A DNA stretch of 64,000 bases from Ochotona curzoniae (GCF_017591425.1 NW_024466459.1:744001-808000), one strand, 5' to 3'. Shown: positions 1 through 12,835, counted from the first letter of the stretch. Made by a program: numbers and translations. The notes: generated from the letters alone by a model not told the origin.

Positions 1-334
1 TTTCTGGCAAAGTCTTGAATGTATTTCCAATATATTCTAATATTTGTAATAGTTTGCAAAAATACTAGCTGATATTGATGATGGTATTAATCAGTATATT
101 ATATTTGGTATTTGGCACTTGTATAATGTGCCATAGAAGTACAGAAAAGAAATAATTTTTCTTGTCATGTATTCAGAAAGTCCATAGAGAAGAGAAAATG
201 ACATTTAGGTAATCTTTGGTAAAAGAAAGTTGTTGAGCACGAAAGTGATAGACAAAGGTTCGGATATTTTTATGAGTACTAACTGTTCCAATGTCATGCT
301 ATGTTTTGCATATATTATTATATTCATTTCTTAC

Positions 335-420
335 AGCATTCATGTAGATGTTCCTGTATCAACTCCACAGATGAGAAAACTGAGATTCAGAGAATATAAT
401 TTTCTTAAGGTTACATAAAT
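335..420 (-). mobile_element. MIR SINE fragment
   Basis: A diverged copy of the conserved MIR core is visible: CAGATGAGAAAACTGAG followed by a TTCAGAGAA...CTTAAGGTTACATA-like run. This matches the antisense of the mammalian MIR consensus. It is an ancient element with no function implied. Confidence 0.55.
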
Positions 421-1879
421 AATAATAGTTTAGAGATAACCAAGCACTGAGAACACATTGTGTAATATAGTTTCATATCTAGGCAAGTGAAAGGAGCTTC
501 AATTTAGGAAGAGGGAACACTATGAGTGAAATGAATGTTATCTTGTAGTTTGGTGCTACCAGAATTCAGGGAAATGTGTTAGACGTAGGGGAGCTTTCTT
601 CAGTAACTAAGCGTCAACAAGAACCTTCTGGCCTTCCATCTTCCCACACTTTATTTTGCAGTATTGACTTACATTCTGTAGTTTATTCTGTTTTGTGTTT
701 ACAAGCTGGCAGCCAATATATTCTGGGGCTCCTCCGATCTTCTTCCATGTCTAGGGAGAAACAAGACCTTTTCCAGATGTTCTAATAGAATCACTTGAAC
801 CTAATGCTGTCAGGCTTCACCTTAACCCGCAGAAAGAGAACAGGCTAAATAATTTCCATTGACTGAATTCAACGGTCAGTTCTCAATCTTCATCTTATTT
901 GACACATCAGTGGTTGTTTTTTCCCTCCCCCATGAAGTCTTTCTTGGCTTGACTTTGTGCCTTTCTGATTGTGTTCCAATTCTGTCACTTATCAGCTCCC
1001 AAAGCTTAGTCCTCTGATATGTTTTTTTCTCTCTGTGTCTCCCTCTGTTACCTATACTACCTGACTTTGGGGTCTGATACAATTTCATAGTTTGTGTGAT
1101 TTATGTATTAATGGTTTATTTACTGGTGATTTACATACTGCTGAGATATGTGTGCCCTATATTTACTTATATATCTCAATAGGCTTCTCATATTTAGTAT
1201 AGTTTGAATATTCCCATTTTGGAATATTCTTGTATATGTAATCAGATATCTTGGGGGTAGGGATCCAAAACTAAGCACAAAATCTGTGTGTGTTGGTGTA
1301 CATCTTAAATATGTATTCTGAAGGAAATGCTTTACAGAAATTTAAATAATTTTGTTCATCAACCAAAGTTTCATGGTGTGGAATTTTTATAACCATGGTA
1401 TAGTGTCAGTGTTGGGGCTGAAAAAGCTTCACATAAAGGAGCATTTTTGATTTTCAGATTAGGAATAGTTGATTGTGTCCAAAACGGGACTCAATGTACT
1501 TGCCTCATCTTCTCACAGTCTTTCCTGTCTTGGTAAATTGGCAGTCTGTTCTTTGGGTCAAAAATATTGAAATTTTTTTTGTGTTTTCCTTTTATTTTGC
1601 TCTTCTCCCAGCATATCCTCTTTACTGTGTCTTGAGAAGATCCCCTCAGGTGCCCCCTTCTGGCTGTTTCCACCACTCAGTTTGTCCCAGTGTGCTTCCC
1701 CGCCTTTTGCAAAGCTTGCTCATTGGTCTTTGCTCCGTTTCTGCTCCTTTCCCCTGTAGTTGTGGAAAGGCTTGAAGAAGAACAAAATTTTTGTTTCAAT
1801 TCAATTTTATATTTAACATTACATTCAATATTGTAAGTTTCTATTAATTAGATAATACTGGTCTTTGTGTTATTTCTTT

Positions 1880-1975
1880 TTTGCTTTTTTTTTTTTATTT
1901 TTATTTTTCATGATACAGTTGCATAGGCTCAGGGATTTTCCTTTACCCACCTCATTTCTCTTCCCTCCCACCCCA
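1880..1975 (-). mobile_element. short L1 3'-end fragment, antisense
   Basis: A T-rich run, which would be the poly(A) tail read in antisense, is followed by a CATGATACAGTTGCATAGG-type sequence and a pyrimidine-rich C/T stretch. This matches the layout of the other antisense L1 3' ends in the window. It is heavily 5'-truncated. Confidence 0.4.
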
Positions 1976-3395
1976 AACACATGACTTTTAAAGCCACAAT
2001 TTTGCTTTTAAGACTGTGTGTTACTAGCACTGCAGTAGTAGGGAACAACTTTGCTTTTCTGAATTGCATTCTTGTATTGAAAATGGGAATAATACTTGTT
2101 TCAGAGAAACAACCGATTAGTTCTTCCATTCCTAGTAAGAGTGTTAAATGTATCTCTTCTAAAGTAGGATTGAAGACAAGCTTCTCTAAAGTTTGGATTC
2201 ATAGAAGCTAATATTGTAGCACTTTATTTAGCTAATAGGACACTAAAAATAGACTCAAGCTATCATAATCTAGGTTAAATTGTTTATTTTCCAGTTTGAT
2301 CTTTTATCAAGTATAACCTTGTTGTTGGAACTGAAGCATTTTCTTGGGACTTTTTAAGTCATTTTCTGATTAGACTCTAGATTGCTTTGTGGGAACTCAC
2401 TAATTACTGAATATTACTGATAGCTTGCATTTCATTGTCAGGATTGTTTGGGCGTCTTAAAGACTACCTATTGTAGGGTAAATTCTCCCATGATCTTTTG
2501 CTCTTTCAAATAATGGGAATCCAAAGTTTATTTACAAGATTTCTCTGTGTTGAATATATATTATTTTCTGTTATATAAATTATTACTGTTTTAAATTCAT
2601 TGTGCTGATTTAAGAAATAAAGTTCTTTGTTAATTATCCCAAGTTCAGGAAAACTGATTTTAAAAACATTTTAGTTCAACAGTTGGGTGATTTTTTAATT
2701 TTCTCTGTGTTTTTAAATTTTTTGTTTATCTTTGTAAAGTGTGAAGTAAGCCTGTAACTCAAGTTTAGTAGTAAATTCTAAGTTCATAAACACAACTCTG
2801 TTCTCTGTTTTATAATCGGGGTGAGGTAATCAGTATTATGCAAATAACTTGACTTTGACAACTGAAGGCCTTCTGTTTTGCCAATAAATGTAGATACAAA
2901 TATTATATGTAGGAGGTTTTATCTGTAATGAAGGAATTATGTGTTTAGCAAAACAAAACATTTAAAGTACTGTGTCTCACTGTAGTCTTGATAGTTTAGA
3001 TAATGGGTTAATGGGTTCCATGCATACTGTAACCATTGTTCTGACTTGGGGAAGAGGTAAGTATTACTTTCTAAAAATCTTTCAGTTGTTTGGTTTTACA
3101 TGAGATGTAATTTTAACTCTTATAATCTCCATTGGGATTAGCGTGGTTAAACATTCAATCTCAGAGGAGAGAATTGACCAAATTTACTGAAAAATATTTC
3201 TGGTATAATGTTTAAACTTCACACAATTTGAATATTTTACATTATATTGGAAACAAAATTGTTGACTTTTTTGTCCTAATATTTCTGTAGTTGAAAATAC
3301 TTTTTAAACCTTCTCTATCTATACATCTTTTGTGGGTTCTTTTGATGATATTCTCACGTTCAGTAGATTGTACAAATGTAGTGCCATTTAAAGTT

Positions 3396-3702
3396 TTTTT
3401 TTTAAATTTTTATCTTATTTATTGAAAGGCAGAGTTGCAAATTAAGAGAGGGAGAAACATATGTAGAGGTCTTCCATCTCCACTGGTCTACTACCTCCCA
3501 GTTGACCACAAAGTTGAGGCTAAGCCAAACTAAAGCCTGCAGAGAGAAGCTTCTCCCATGTGGGTGCAGGGACACGTGCAATTGGGGCCATGTTCTACTG
3601 TTCTCTCAGGCACACTAGCAGAGAGCGGAAGTGGAAGCGGAGCAGCCAGAATGCCATGCGAACTGGCACCCATATCGGATGTTGGCACTGCAGGTTGGAC
3701 CC
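3396..3702 (-). mobile_element. lagomorph CSINE, antisense
   Basis: A T-rich tail, then GAAAGGCAGAG, GGTCTTCCATC, CCCATGTGGGTGCAGGG and CACCCATATCGGATG appear in the order expected for a full-length C-type SINE read in antisense. It is well diverged, so fairly old. Confidence 0.85.
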
Positions 3703-4654
3703 CAAAATTCTTTTTTTGATTGGTTTTGTTTTTTAGTTTGAAGTGTCATCTTTTATGCACTTTAAAAATCTTTCATTGTTTAGGAAGACAATGCTTATAA
3801 AAAGAAATGTTTATGTTTTCTTTGTATTGTCAGTTACTTCAAGGGCATGTTATGATGCTGAAGCAATGTAATGCGTATATGCCATTTTAACCCACATAGA
3901 AAAAGCAGAATCATAAAAAGTTACAGCATCCCTGTGTGTTAGTATTATTTAATTGACTGGCTCTGAAGTAAAACAGAAGAATATTTGCACATACACACAC
4001 AACACCAAAACATTAAATAGCAGAGAAGGAGAAGTGATGATAATTCTTTCGATACATTTGTGTAAGATGACATAATTTCTGCTTGGATAGAGTGAATATT
4101 TATTTCGTTGTTGAATGTAGACATTTTATAATCTTTTAAAATCTCTCTTTTTTTAATGTGTTGAGTGATTAGGTCATTGACCTATACAGTTTCAGCACAC
4201 TGAATTTTGTTCTTCAAGTGTTCAGGAATAATTTAGCATTATCTTCTGCTCTTTGTCTTTCTTGAAAATGAATTCAGATATTTGACCAAATTCAGATTCA
4301 GTTTCTTTGGCAAAACTATAGTAGTGGTGTTCCTATCATTACTTGTTTGCACTCTTTTTTGGACATTATCTGTTACTGGAACTAATACCAATGCAACTAT
4401 TAATTCTATGTGAATCACAGAATGATGATATTTTAATTGCCTTTTTTGGTTTCTCATTTATTATCTGAAACAGTTTTGCAATGCAGTTCCTCATACATAC
4501 CCTGGGAAATACATGATGTCTATTTGATTCTTGTCAATCACAGAAGATGAAGAATTAATATTTCTCGCGTGTGTATGTGTTTATGATCCTATGGTCAGTG
4601 AGAACTTCTTCGTCTTTTTGACATGATAGAAACTGTGAATAATTTCTTGACCCT

Positions 4655-4870
4655 TTCCATACCCACATATAGCTCTTACATGGCTCAGTTGGGGTTGAGA
4701 CCTAGCCTAGTCCGTCCCACAATTACCCTGGTCCTCCAGAACGCCAGATGGTGATGGAGTCTAGGCCCGGCTTGGTGCATCCAGTCCCAGTCCACACTTG
4801 TGTCAAGTGAGACTACAACCGTGTCCTGATCAGAACGCAGCCCCCGTTCCAGCCCCATGCTCTTTTCAAA
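4655..4870. mobile_element. degenerate GC-rich L1-region-like fragment
   Basis: A GC-rich block of Cys/Pro-coding-like repeats (CCAGTCCCAGTCCACAC and similar) sits in AT-rich DNA. It resembles the GC-rich part of the antisense L1 3' regions near 41.6-42.3 kb. The assignment is weak. Confidence 0.25.
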
Positions 4871-5094
4871 TGATTCTAATCCTTTCCTTTTTTTGTTTAT
4901 TACAGTTTCCTTCTTTTTACCTTCTATTTGTCTTCAGCTCATTTTATTATGTTTATATCCTGCATGTTTCTTCTCATTTCATCCTTATTACTAAAATGGT
5001 TTTTGTTTTATTTCTAATTGTCTTTTGGTTTCTGTATCATTTCTGAGGGTTTTTTTTTTTACTATGATTTATATTGCTTTTTGATGTTTTGTAT

Positions 5095-5305
5095 CCACAC
5101 ACATACACACAGATGGTGAGATGGAGACTCCATCAAGGTCCCCGCATGGGATTCAGGGGCCGCCACTTGGGCCATCGTCTGTTGCCTCCCAAGGTTCATA
5201 CTGAGGTTCAGAAACTCAGGAAGAACTCTACCCCAAGCACTTAGCTATGGGATGCATGCTTTCTAATCAGTGTTTTAACATACTGTGCCACACTGCCTAC
5301 CTCTT
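5095..5305 (-). mobile_element. CSINE fragment, antisense
   Basis: Diverged antisense C-SINE blocks can be followed: CACAGATGGTGAGATGG, a CCCAAGCACTTAGC-like block, then GGGATGCATGC and CATACTGTGCCACACTGCC at the 5' head end. Confidence 0.45.
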
Positions 5306-7362
5306 AATGTTTTCAGCACTTTTACAAATTGTGTTTTATAGTTTTAAGTTATAATTTACACTTTTGTTTTGCCTTATTTGAACAACGCTTTCTGGCCTGC
5401 TTTTAAGAAATGTAGGGCATTAGGATGCTTTTTATGCTTTCTTTACTCTCCTATATTTTGAATTTTGACTGGGATACTTCCACTAATCATCTGTTTTTAT
5501 TTGAAATTAGTTTTCCTAAGTATAACTATGTAAATCATCACAACTTTTGTGACTCCACACACCTTCCTCTGTGTGTGTGTGTGTGTGTGTAGAGTAGTTA
5601 AAAAAGAAAGAAAGATCACAGCTTGCTTTGTAGGATTTCCTAGCCCTATTCCCTAGTTCTGCTTTGATTTAGGCTTTCTTTTTTCTTCATTTCTATTGTC
5701 TTTGTTTTGCTGAAATTATTTTCCCCATTTCTAGCACCTCCTTTTAGCATAGAGTCCTGACTTGGCAAGTCTCTATTGACCAGACTGCTCCAGTCTGTGT
5801 AGGCGCCACCTGCTCACTCATTATTAAACTGGACAGACTCCATACATTGATAGTTGCCCTGCACTTTCCAAGAATGTGCATTCTGATGATTGCTAGCTTT
5901 GTGGTCTGTCACACCCCCTGTTGCGTCCCCTGTTTTATTTCATGCAAATGCTCATGATTCTGTTTGTGGCTGTTTTATTTTAGCTTTGCCTACTTATGTT
6001 TAGGATTTATATTGATACCTTGTACTCGGGGAAAACCAACTGCTTTCTCCTACTTTACTTGTCACATATAGCATTTCCATGACCATGTGTATGGGGTTGA
6101 TTTTCCCTATCATATAATCCTCCAGTTTTTGTCTGAATATACCAATGAGTTGTCCTATGATTAAATCTAGTTCCAGCACTACACGGAATTAGAATCAGAT
6201 CATATGTGTTAAAGATTGAGTTGTACAAGATTGTCTCCTATTTCAGAAGCCAGTCTCAAATCTAAACTTCTAGCACTTCTGACTAAACGGTTATAGACCA
6301 TAACCCCTTCCTTAGGTTCAATCATTGGCTAGAATGGTTCATTGAAATTGGTGAAATACTCAATTTATGCTTATCTCTTTATTGTAAAAGTATATGACTT
6401 AAGAATAGCCAGATGGAGGAGCTGTATAAGGCAAGGTGTGGGGAGGGACATGAACACAGAGCTTCCTCCTGTAATGCACTGCTCTCCACATGTGGAGTAA
6501 TCCAGGAGCTCTCCCGAACCCTGGTCAGCTATTTTCATAGTAGCTTTATGAGGTAGGCTTGTTGTATTTTTTAACTCAATCCCCAAGTCCTCTTCTCTTC
6601 CTGGTGGGTAAGGAACTGTGAAGTTGAATGTTCCAAACTTCTAAACATGGCATGGTCTTTCTGACAAAACTGCCTTCATCCATGAGCCCCCAAGAATAAA
6701 ATCATTAGAACACAAGTCAGTCCTTTTACCAAGGACATTTCAAGGAATTTGAAGTTCTGTATTAGGATGCATGTCAAAGACCAAGTATTAAAACAAAAAA
6801 TTGTTCCAGCACTTTTTTGGCTCAGGAAATTACAAAAACATGTGTACCAGGAACTGGGAACAAAGACAAAAAAATATATTTCTTTTGATACATTCTCACT
6901 GTCATGCCTTGTTATCCAGTGTTGCTGTAATTCTTTTTCTAATTGCTTAAATTCTATGTATGTGGGAGTTTTTGGAAGACTCAAAAGCTACTCAATTGCC
7001 ATTACATTTGCATAATTCTCCTTATACCTTTTGATAGCTGTAAGTTCTAAATAAAATCTTTAATCACATTGTCTCACTAACTTGTTTAATAGTTGTGTGC
7101 TAATATCTACATTCTAAAGTTTCAAAGATGTTGGATAGTTATTGACCATAATCTCCATTACATATATACATACATGTTCATGCCATCTCTGTAAAATGAC
7201 ATGCATCAATCAGTAATTCAAAGAGCATCTAATAGATGGAAAGTTAATTTAGTTTCACTTTATTTAGCAGGAAGAAGAATTATCTTTGTAATAAAAATCA
7301 TGTGGAACAATCATACAGTTATTTCATCATGAAGACTAAAAATTACATGGAAGATGTTTCTT
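5306..7362. other. AT-rich noncoding stretch
   Basis: It contains a (GT)n run at about 5570-5590. I see no exon, RNA gene or recognisable young repeat. Parts (about 5310-6120) may be an old LINE relic, but I cannot support this firmly. Confidence 0.5.
5568..5591. repeat. (GT)n microsatellite
   Basis: A run of about ten GT dinucleotides lies in otherwise unique sequence. Confidence 0.9.
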
Positions 7363-7363
7363 G

Positions 7364-7678
7364 GAGACTGCCATGGCATAGTGGGTTAAAACTGCTCCCT
7401 GCAGTGCTGGTATCCCATATGGGCACTAATTTGAGTGCAGCTACTCCATTTCTGATCCAGTACCCTGCTAATGTATCTAGAAAAACAGCAGAAGGTGGCT
7501 AAAGTTCTTGTGCTCCTTCATTTACATGGGAGACCTATAGGAAGCTCCTAGCTGCTGGCTTTGGCCTGGCCTAGCTCTGGCCATTGTGGCCATCTGGGGA
7601 GTGCACCAGCACCAGGAAGATCTCTATCTCCTATTCTTGCTTCTGTATTTCTACCTTTCAAATAAATATTTTGTTTTA
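7364..7678 (+). mobile_element. CSINE, sense
   Basis: The head (CATGGCATAGTGGGTTAAA), CATCCCATATGGGCAC-like core, GGCTTTGGCCTGGCC and CATCTGGGGAGTG blocks occur in consensus order, followed by CTTTCAAATAAATA. It is an older, diverged copy. Confidence 0.85.
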
Positions 7679-7695
7679 AATGAAGGTATTTCTTA

Positions 7696-8005
7696 GGGCC
7701 AGGCATGTAGCATAATTGTAAAGTTTCCACCTGGCATACCCGGATCCCATATTGGAGCATCTGGATTCTACACTCATCTACACTGCTGCTACTGCAGAAT
7801 CCTGCTAATGCAGAGCCAGAAAGGCACAGGTGTTGTTCCAAATCTTTGCATCCAGGCCACTGACATAGAGGCGTGGGCTAAGCTCTGGGCTCCTAGCTTT
7901 GACCAGGCTGCCCAGGCTTGTGAAAATTTGGAGGGAGAACCAGTAGATGGGAGATCTCTATCTTTCCTTGCGTCTCTCTTTCAAGTAAATCAAAATAAGA
8001 AATTT
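7696..8005 (+). mobile_element. CSINE, sense, directly following another
   Basis: It starts GGGCCAGGCATGTAGCATAA, has GGATCCCATATTGGAGCAT, a GGCTCCTAGCTTTGACCAGG block, and ends CTTTCAAGTAAATC. It sits about 20 bp after the previous SINE in the same orientation. Confidence 0.85.
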
Positions 8006-8075
8006 TAAATTTTGAAAATTGAAGTGTCTTCATAAAATTTATAAAATACTTCATAGCTTCTTTATTTTCACTTAA

Positions 8076-8372
8076 AACTGTTTGTTTGTTTGTTTGTTTG
8101 TTTGTTTGACAGGCAGAGAGATTGAAAGGGAGAAAACTCCCATTTGTGATTCCCTGCCCAAATTCCTGTGAAAGCCAGGACTGGGCAAGCCTGATTCCAG
8201 GATCTGGGAATTCAGGCCAGGTCTTTCACATGAGCCACTGGACCCAAGCACCTATACCATACCTTCTGCTTTCTACTTGGTGGCAGAAAACTGCGATCAG
8301 CTGGGACTTCAACCGAGCACTTGAATACAGAACCTGGGTGTTATAACTGTTAAGCCAAATGCCTGCTGCTGT
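8076..8372 (-). mobile_element. CSINE, antisense, with (GTTT)n tail
   Basis: The tail has become a (GTTT)n tract at about 8083-8109. It is followed by GACAGGCAGAGAG, the AAGCCAGGACTGGGC region, CCACTGGACCCAAGCAC and a head ending GCCAAATGCCTGCTG. Confidence 0.8.
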
Positions 8373-8849
8373 TTCTTAAAACTTTTAGTTCTAGGCTAAT
8401 AGAGTAGTCTCCCCTTATCTGCGGATTTGCTTTTTTTCATTGTATGAAGTCAACTGCAGTCCAAAGATATTAAATGAAAAATTCTGAGAGTAAGCAATTA
8501 ATTGGTGTTAAATCATTGAACAGTTTGAGTGGTGTTGTAAAATCTTGTATTATGCTTTTGAAGCCTTCCTAGGATAATATCATCTCTTTATCTCTCACCA
8601 GATATTTTAGAGAGGAGAGGTAGCATATTCACCTAAATTTTCTTACAGTTCTAATTTATTACTCTTTTTAATATCATGTTATACCTAACATAAGCATCAA
8701 ATTTTGCCATACGATTACATAAAAGAATCAGATTTATACGGCTAAGTACTGTGTGTGGTTTCAGTGAGGAAATGAATAAGAAAAACTTTTTGAATTAATT
8801 AAATTAAAAATAAAAACCTCTGAGATGTAGCACAAACAGTATTGAAATG

Positions 8850-9600
8850 CTATTTATCTTGCATTTTTCATGAAGGTTGTCTTGTATCAGAGAGAACATA
8901 TGACATGTGTCCTTTGGGGATTGATTTATTTCACTGAGATCATGGTCTGTAGTTGAGACAGTTTGGTTGCAAATGGTGGAATTTCATACTTTCAATGGCT
9001 GGCTGAATAGTGTTCCATGGAGTAGATGTACCAGAGTTTCTTTATCCGTTCCTCTTTTCACAGCATCCAGAGTGTTGCCCGTGTCTTTGCTATCGTAGAT
9101 TGTGCTGCTGTAAATACAGGATTGCATCTCCCTTCTCATATGCAGACTCCATTTCCTTTGGAATTGTTCCCAGAAGTGGGATAGCTGGGTCATATGGCAG
9201 ATCAATTTTCAGTTCTTTTAGCACTCTCCATTCTGACTTCCATAGTGGTTGTACGAGCCTACCCCTCTCACCAACAGTTAAGAAGGGCACCTTTCTCCCC
9301 ACATTCACGCCAGCAGGTTTTTTTAGTGGAGTTTTGAATGTAGATCAGTCTCACTGAAGTTAGGTAGAACCTCGATCCAGTTTCGTTTCTATTTCCCTGA
9401 AAGCTAGGGAGCCTGAGCATTGTTTTCATGTCTGTTAGCCATTTGAATTTGTTCTTCTAGAAGATGTTTACTTGCTTTATGCATTTCTTCACAGGATTGT
9501 TTGTTTTGCTTTGAGTCTCTGAAGCTCTGGATATTAGTCCCCTACCGGTTGTGAGTGTGCAAAGAATTTCTCCCATTTTGCTGGTTTAAAAGTATTATAT
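8850..9600 (-). mobile_element. L1 LINE, ORF2 3' end, antisense and decayed
   Basis: The minus strand encodes the C-terminal part of the L1 ORF2 protein. Between about 9308 and 9090 the frame contains the hallmark LPYDPAIPLLG followed by PKEMESAYEKGDA. On the plus strand the classic antisense L1 text is visible, including TGGCTGAATAGTGTTCCATGG and CTTTATCCGTTC. ORF2 normally encodes the endonuclease and reverse transcriptase for retrotransposition. This copy is broken by stops and frameshifts and includes only the region downstream of the catalytic domain, so it is dead. Confidence 0.85.
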
Positions 9601-9621
9601 CTTATATACTCATTCTCTGCC

Positions 9622-9693
9622 TTCCTGTCTCTGTCTCCCTCTCTCTCCCCTTCCTCTCTCTCTCTTTCTCTCTCTCTCTCTCACACACACACC
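9622..9693. repeat. (TC)n/(AC)n microsatellite
   Basis: This is a CT-dinucleotide-rich tract passing into ACACACACAC. It lies between two antisense L1 blocks. Confidence 0.85.
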
Positions 9694-9697
9694 ATGT

Positions 9698-10190
9698 TTT
9701 TAAACAGTTTTAATTTTAGATGATGTTAACATAGTTGTCAGAGTGGGGTGGATCAAGGGTTAGGGGAAAGTGGGTGTAATCATTGTTTTCCACATTTTTT
9801 GTTTCTTCTTGTTTTGAGGGGAGGAGGCAGCTGTGGGAGGTGAGGGGAGGAACGGGAGAAGCCAAACCCAGCCTCCCAACTGCTCCTGAACCCCGGGGTG
9901 GAGAACGGCTGCTCAGTATCAAGCCAGGGTCCCAGTGTGGCACATACTCAGAGGGTTCTGCCTAGGGGGTTTCAATAGTTCTGAAATGTTGTTGATCTCA
10001 CCAATCCAAGAATGAGGAAACGCTTTCAATGTCCACTGACTGACACAGTCGACCTCAGAGTCTCCATTCTCCCAGGGATTTGCTGTCATCATTTGTCCGG
10101 TTTGTTCTTGCCTCCTTCCCCTGGGGATAGTACACATGTGCCCTGAAGTGCTCAGTGGGCAGTCATATCTTCCACGGCACACACCTTTTT
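9698..10190 (-). mobile_element. L1 3' UTR, antisense
   Basis: A T-rich start is followed by GTTAACATAGTTGTCAGAG, a GC-rich block, then TTTCAATAGTTCTGAAATG. The same order of blocks recurs at 27.0, 40.6 and 61.1 kb (GTTTTGATAGTTCTGAGA-like). It is read as the LINE 3' untranslated region on the minus strand. Confidence 0.55.
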
Positions 10191-10717
10191 ATTTATCCAT
10201 TTTTTTCTGTCAGTGGGCACTTAGCTAACCTGTTGTGAGTGGTACTGCACCAAGCATAGAAGCACAGGTATCTCTCAGACACAGTGATTTCATTTCCTTT
10301 GTAAGTGTGTCACAAAGTAGGATCCTATGGTACTTTTTTAACTTTTGAAAAAAGTTTTTTGCTGTTTTTCCTAATAGCTACAATAATTTACCTTCCCACC
10401 AACAATAGTACCCTTTTCTCTACATTCTTACCAACACCTATTTTTGTTACTTCTTAACTATAGCCATTCTAACAGATATGAGAGAATTTCTCATTATATT
10501 TTTTTCTCATTGTATTTTCTCATTTTTATTTTCCGGATGATTATGATTTTTAGCATTTTTACATATACCTGTGGACCCTGTATATGTTTTCTTTGAAGAA
10601 ATGTTTATCCAAGTTCTTTGGCCATTTTTAAAATTGAGGTAATTTGTGTTCTTATGTTGTGTTCCTTCTGTATTTTATTATTTATATAGAATATGGTTAT
10701 TAACCTCATGTATGATA

Positions 10718-10770
10718 TTTTTATTTTATTTTATTTTATTTTATTTTATTTTATTTTATTTTATTTTATA
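10718..10770. repeat. (TTTTA)n microsatellite
   Basis: About ten uninterrupted TTTTA units lie inside an old antisense L1. Confidence 0.9.
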
Positions 10771-10987
10771 GGCTGTCTTCACTTAGTATTACTTTTGCTC
10801 TGTACAAATTTTGTGGTGTGATCCAGTCCATTTGACTCTTTTGCTGCCTATGCTTTTAGAGTGATTTAATCATGAACTGAAATAATTTTAATAAACCTTT
10901 TCCTTAAGGTTTTCTTTTAGTGGTTTTATGGTTTCATGTATAATGTTCAAGTTTTTCATCCATGTTGAATTTAATTAGTTGTATAGA

Positions 10988-11022
10988 CATATATATATGT
11001 GATATATATATATATATATCTA
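10988..11022. repeat. (AT)n microsatellite
   Basis: ATATATATATGTG is followed by an uninterrupted TA run inside the old L1. Confidence 0.85.
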
Positions 11023-11526
11023 GCAATATGTACATAGCAAAGAATCTAACTTCATCATTTGCACATGAAAGCCAGCTGTCCTGGTCCTCATTGTGTGGTT
11101 TTAGCATCTTTGTCAAAGATCAGCTGACAGTAAATGCATGAGTTTTTTCCTTGTCTTTATGTTAGGATCAATTAGTCTATATGTCCTTTTTATGCCATTT
11201 TGATTTCTATAGCTCTTATATATTTTGATTACTGTAACTTTGTTAAGTATCTTGAAATCAGGTGGTATAATGCTTTCGGCTTTGTTCTTTGCTCCATTTT
11301 GTTATCTGGTGTTTTTCATGGTTCTATATGAATTTTAGAATTATTTTCCAATTTGTCCTGAAAATATCATTGAAATTCTGTTACTGATTGCATTTACCCT
11401 GAAGACTGCTTTTGTATTATGGGTTATTTTAGTAATTCTAACCTGTAAGATTGAGTTCTGTTTTCATTTACGTGAGCTTTCTTCAATTTATTTTGCCAGT
11501 GTTTGGTAGTTTTTAGAGCAGGAGCT

Positions 11527-12107
11527 TTTTTTTTTTTTTTAAGGAGGGGTGTGCAGAGAAATCCCCAATACCCCAGTGAGGTGTAACTAATTTTTGTGTC
11601 CCACCTAGTGAGGTATGAGTGAATCCCCGCTGACCATTTCCTGTCTGATTCTAAGCTTTCCTTGTTGTTGTCTGTCATTCTAGGTTTCTTGTTTGTTCGT
11701 TTGTTTTGAGGGGTTTCTGGAGTTATCCTCATCGTGAGAGAGGGTAGGGACCCAGAGCTGGAGCTAGGCAAGGACCAGAGAAAGCTCACCTCCCTAGTCC
11801 CGAAGAAAGTTTATTATTCTTCTGTTTCTGCAGACCGCTCAGGGCTCCTGGTTGTTGTTCCGATGACACTGGTTTCTGCACGGCAGGGTTTGGACTTCTT
11901 CCATCCCCTGTGGAAGCTCCAGTTGGGGGTGGGTGACCTCAGAGTTTTCGGCCTCTGAAGGCACTCCTATTCCCCGTGGTCTCCTTGGCAGTTGGGATGT
12001 AGTCCTTGGTGTCTGTACTGACAGTCCTTGGTGAGGATCTGGGAGTCTTCAGTTTGGGGATACGAGCCTCCTCCCGTCCACCCGCTCCACTCTGGGGCCT
12101 CCCCGCC
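11527..12107 (-). mobile_element. L1-type 3'-end insertion with target-site duplication
   Basis: A run of Ts (the poly(A) tail in antisense) opens this GC-rich block. It is flanked by TAGAGCAGGAGCT at 11514-11526 and TAGAGCAGGATCT at 12108-12120, a 13-bp target-site duplication with one mismatch. Near the tail, minus-strand GGGACACAAAAATTAGTTAC lies between two CTCACT repeats. The flanking L1 text resumes on both sides, so this inserted into the older L1 by LINE-driven retrotransposition. It is probably a 5'-truncated L1 3' end; a processed transcript of another gene is possible. Confidence 0.6.
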
Positions 12108-12835
12108 TAGAGCAGGATCTTTTAACCTGCATGGTTACATTGTCACTCACATTTTGTTTTGTTGGGATTCTTGTCTTTTTTGTGTGGTTGAAGTTTACTC
12201 TATAGAAATGCTGTGTGTGTGTGTCTGTGGTGTTTGTAAGCTGAAATGCCACTGGATGCGTTCCTTCTGTTTGAGGAGTCTTTAGGATTTTCTATATATA
12301 AGATCACAGCATCTTCAGAGATTTCACTTCTCCTTTCCTGTTTTCGTAGGTACCTTTTATTTCTTTTTCTTGCCTGATTGCTTTGGTAAGGATGTCTAGT
12401 TGCATGTTGAAAAGAGGTGATGAGATGATGTGTCCTGGAGAGTGTTCCATATGCTCTTGAATGTAAATTTTCCTGGTATTGGAGGAAATGTTGTGTGTAT
12501 GTCTTTTAGGTCCACTTGTTCTGTAGTGTTGTTAGAATCTGCTGCTGCTTGTTGATTCTCTGCCTGGATCTTTCTGGTATTTAAAGTATTTAAAGTATAC
12601 AACTTATAAACCTAGGAAGCAAAATAGTCATTTATGATTTAATAAATTCTCTTGCAAACTAGAAAATAGAAGCAACATTGTACCATTTGATGTACGTGTT
12701 AGACATCATTGCAGTTACTATTATGCTTACAAACAAGAGGATGTAGTTATCATTTCTACTGTTCATCACTGCACTGAGAGGAAAAAAACAAAGATATTAA
12801 AAAAAAAGAAAAAAGTGTTAAGTTAAAAACATTTC

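Larger units (their letters stand above)
1..3395. other. AT-rich intronic or intergenic sequence
   Basis: No convincing exon is seen. It contains a MIR-like fragment near 335-420 and a short L1 tail near 1880-1972. The remainder looks like old unclassified noncoding DNA, and the small open frames lack splice signals or codon structure. Confidence 0.6.
10191..12590 (-). mobile_element. old L1 LINE body, antisense
   Basis: The plus strand carries typical antisense ORF2 text: CCACCAACAATAGTACCC, TTTGGCCATTTTTAAAATTG, AGCATCTTTGTCAAAGATCAG and TTGATTACTGTAACTTTG. It is interrupted by a (TTTTA)n tract, an AT run and a younger insertion at 11527-12107. No intact frame remains. Confidence 0.8.

Noticed and set aside
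9630..9695. Possible polypyrimidine tract of a splice acceptor
   Set aside because: It is a CT/AC microsatellite between L1 blocks with no coding segment after it.
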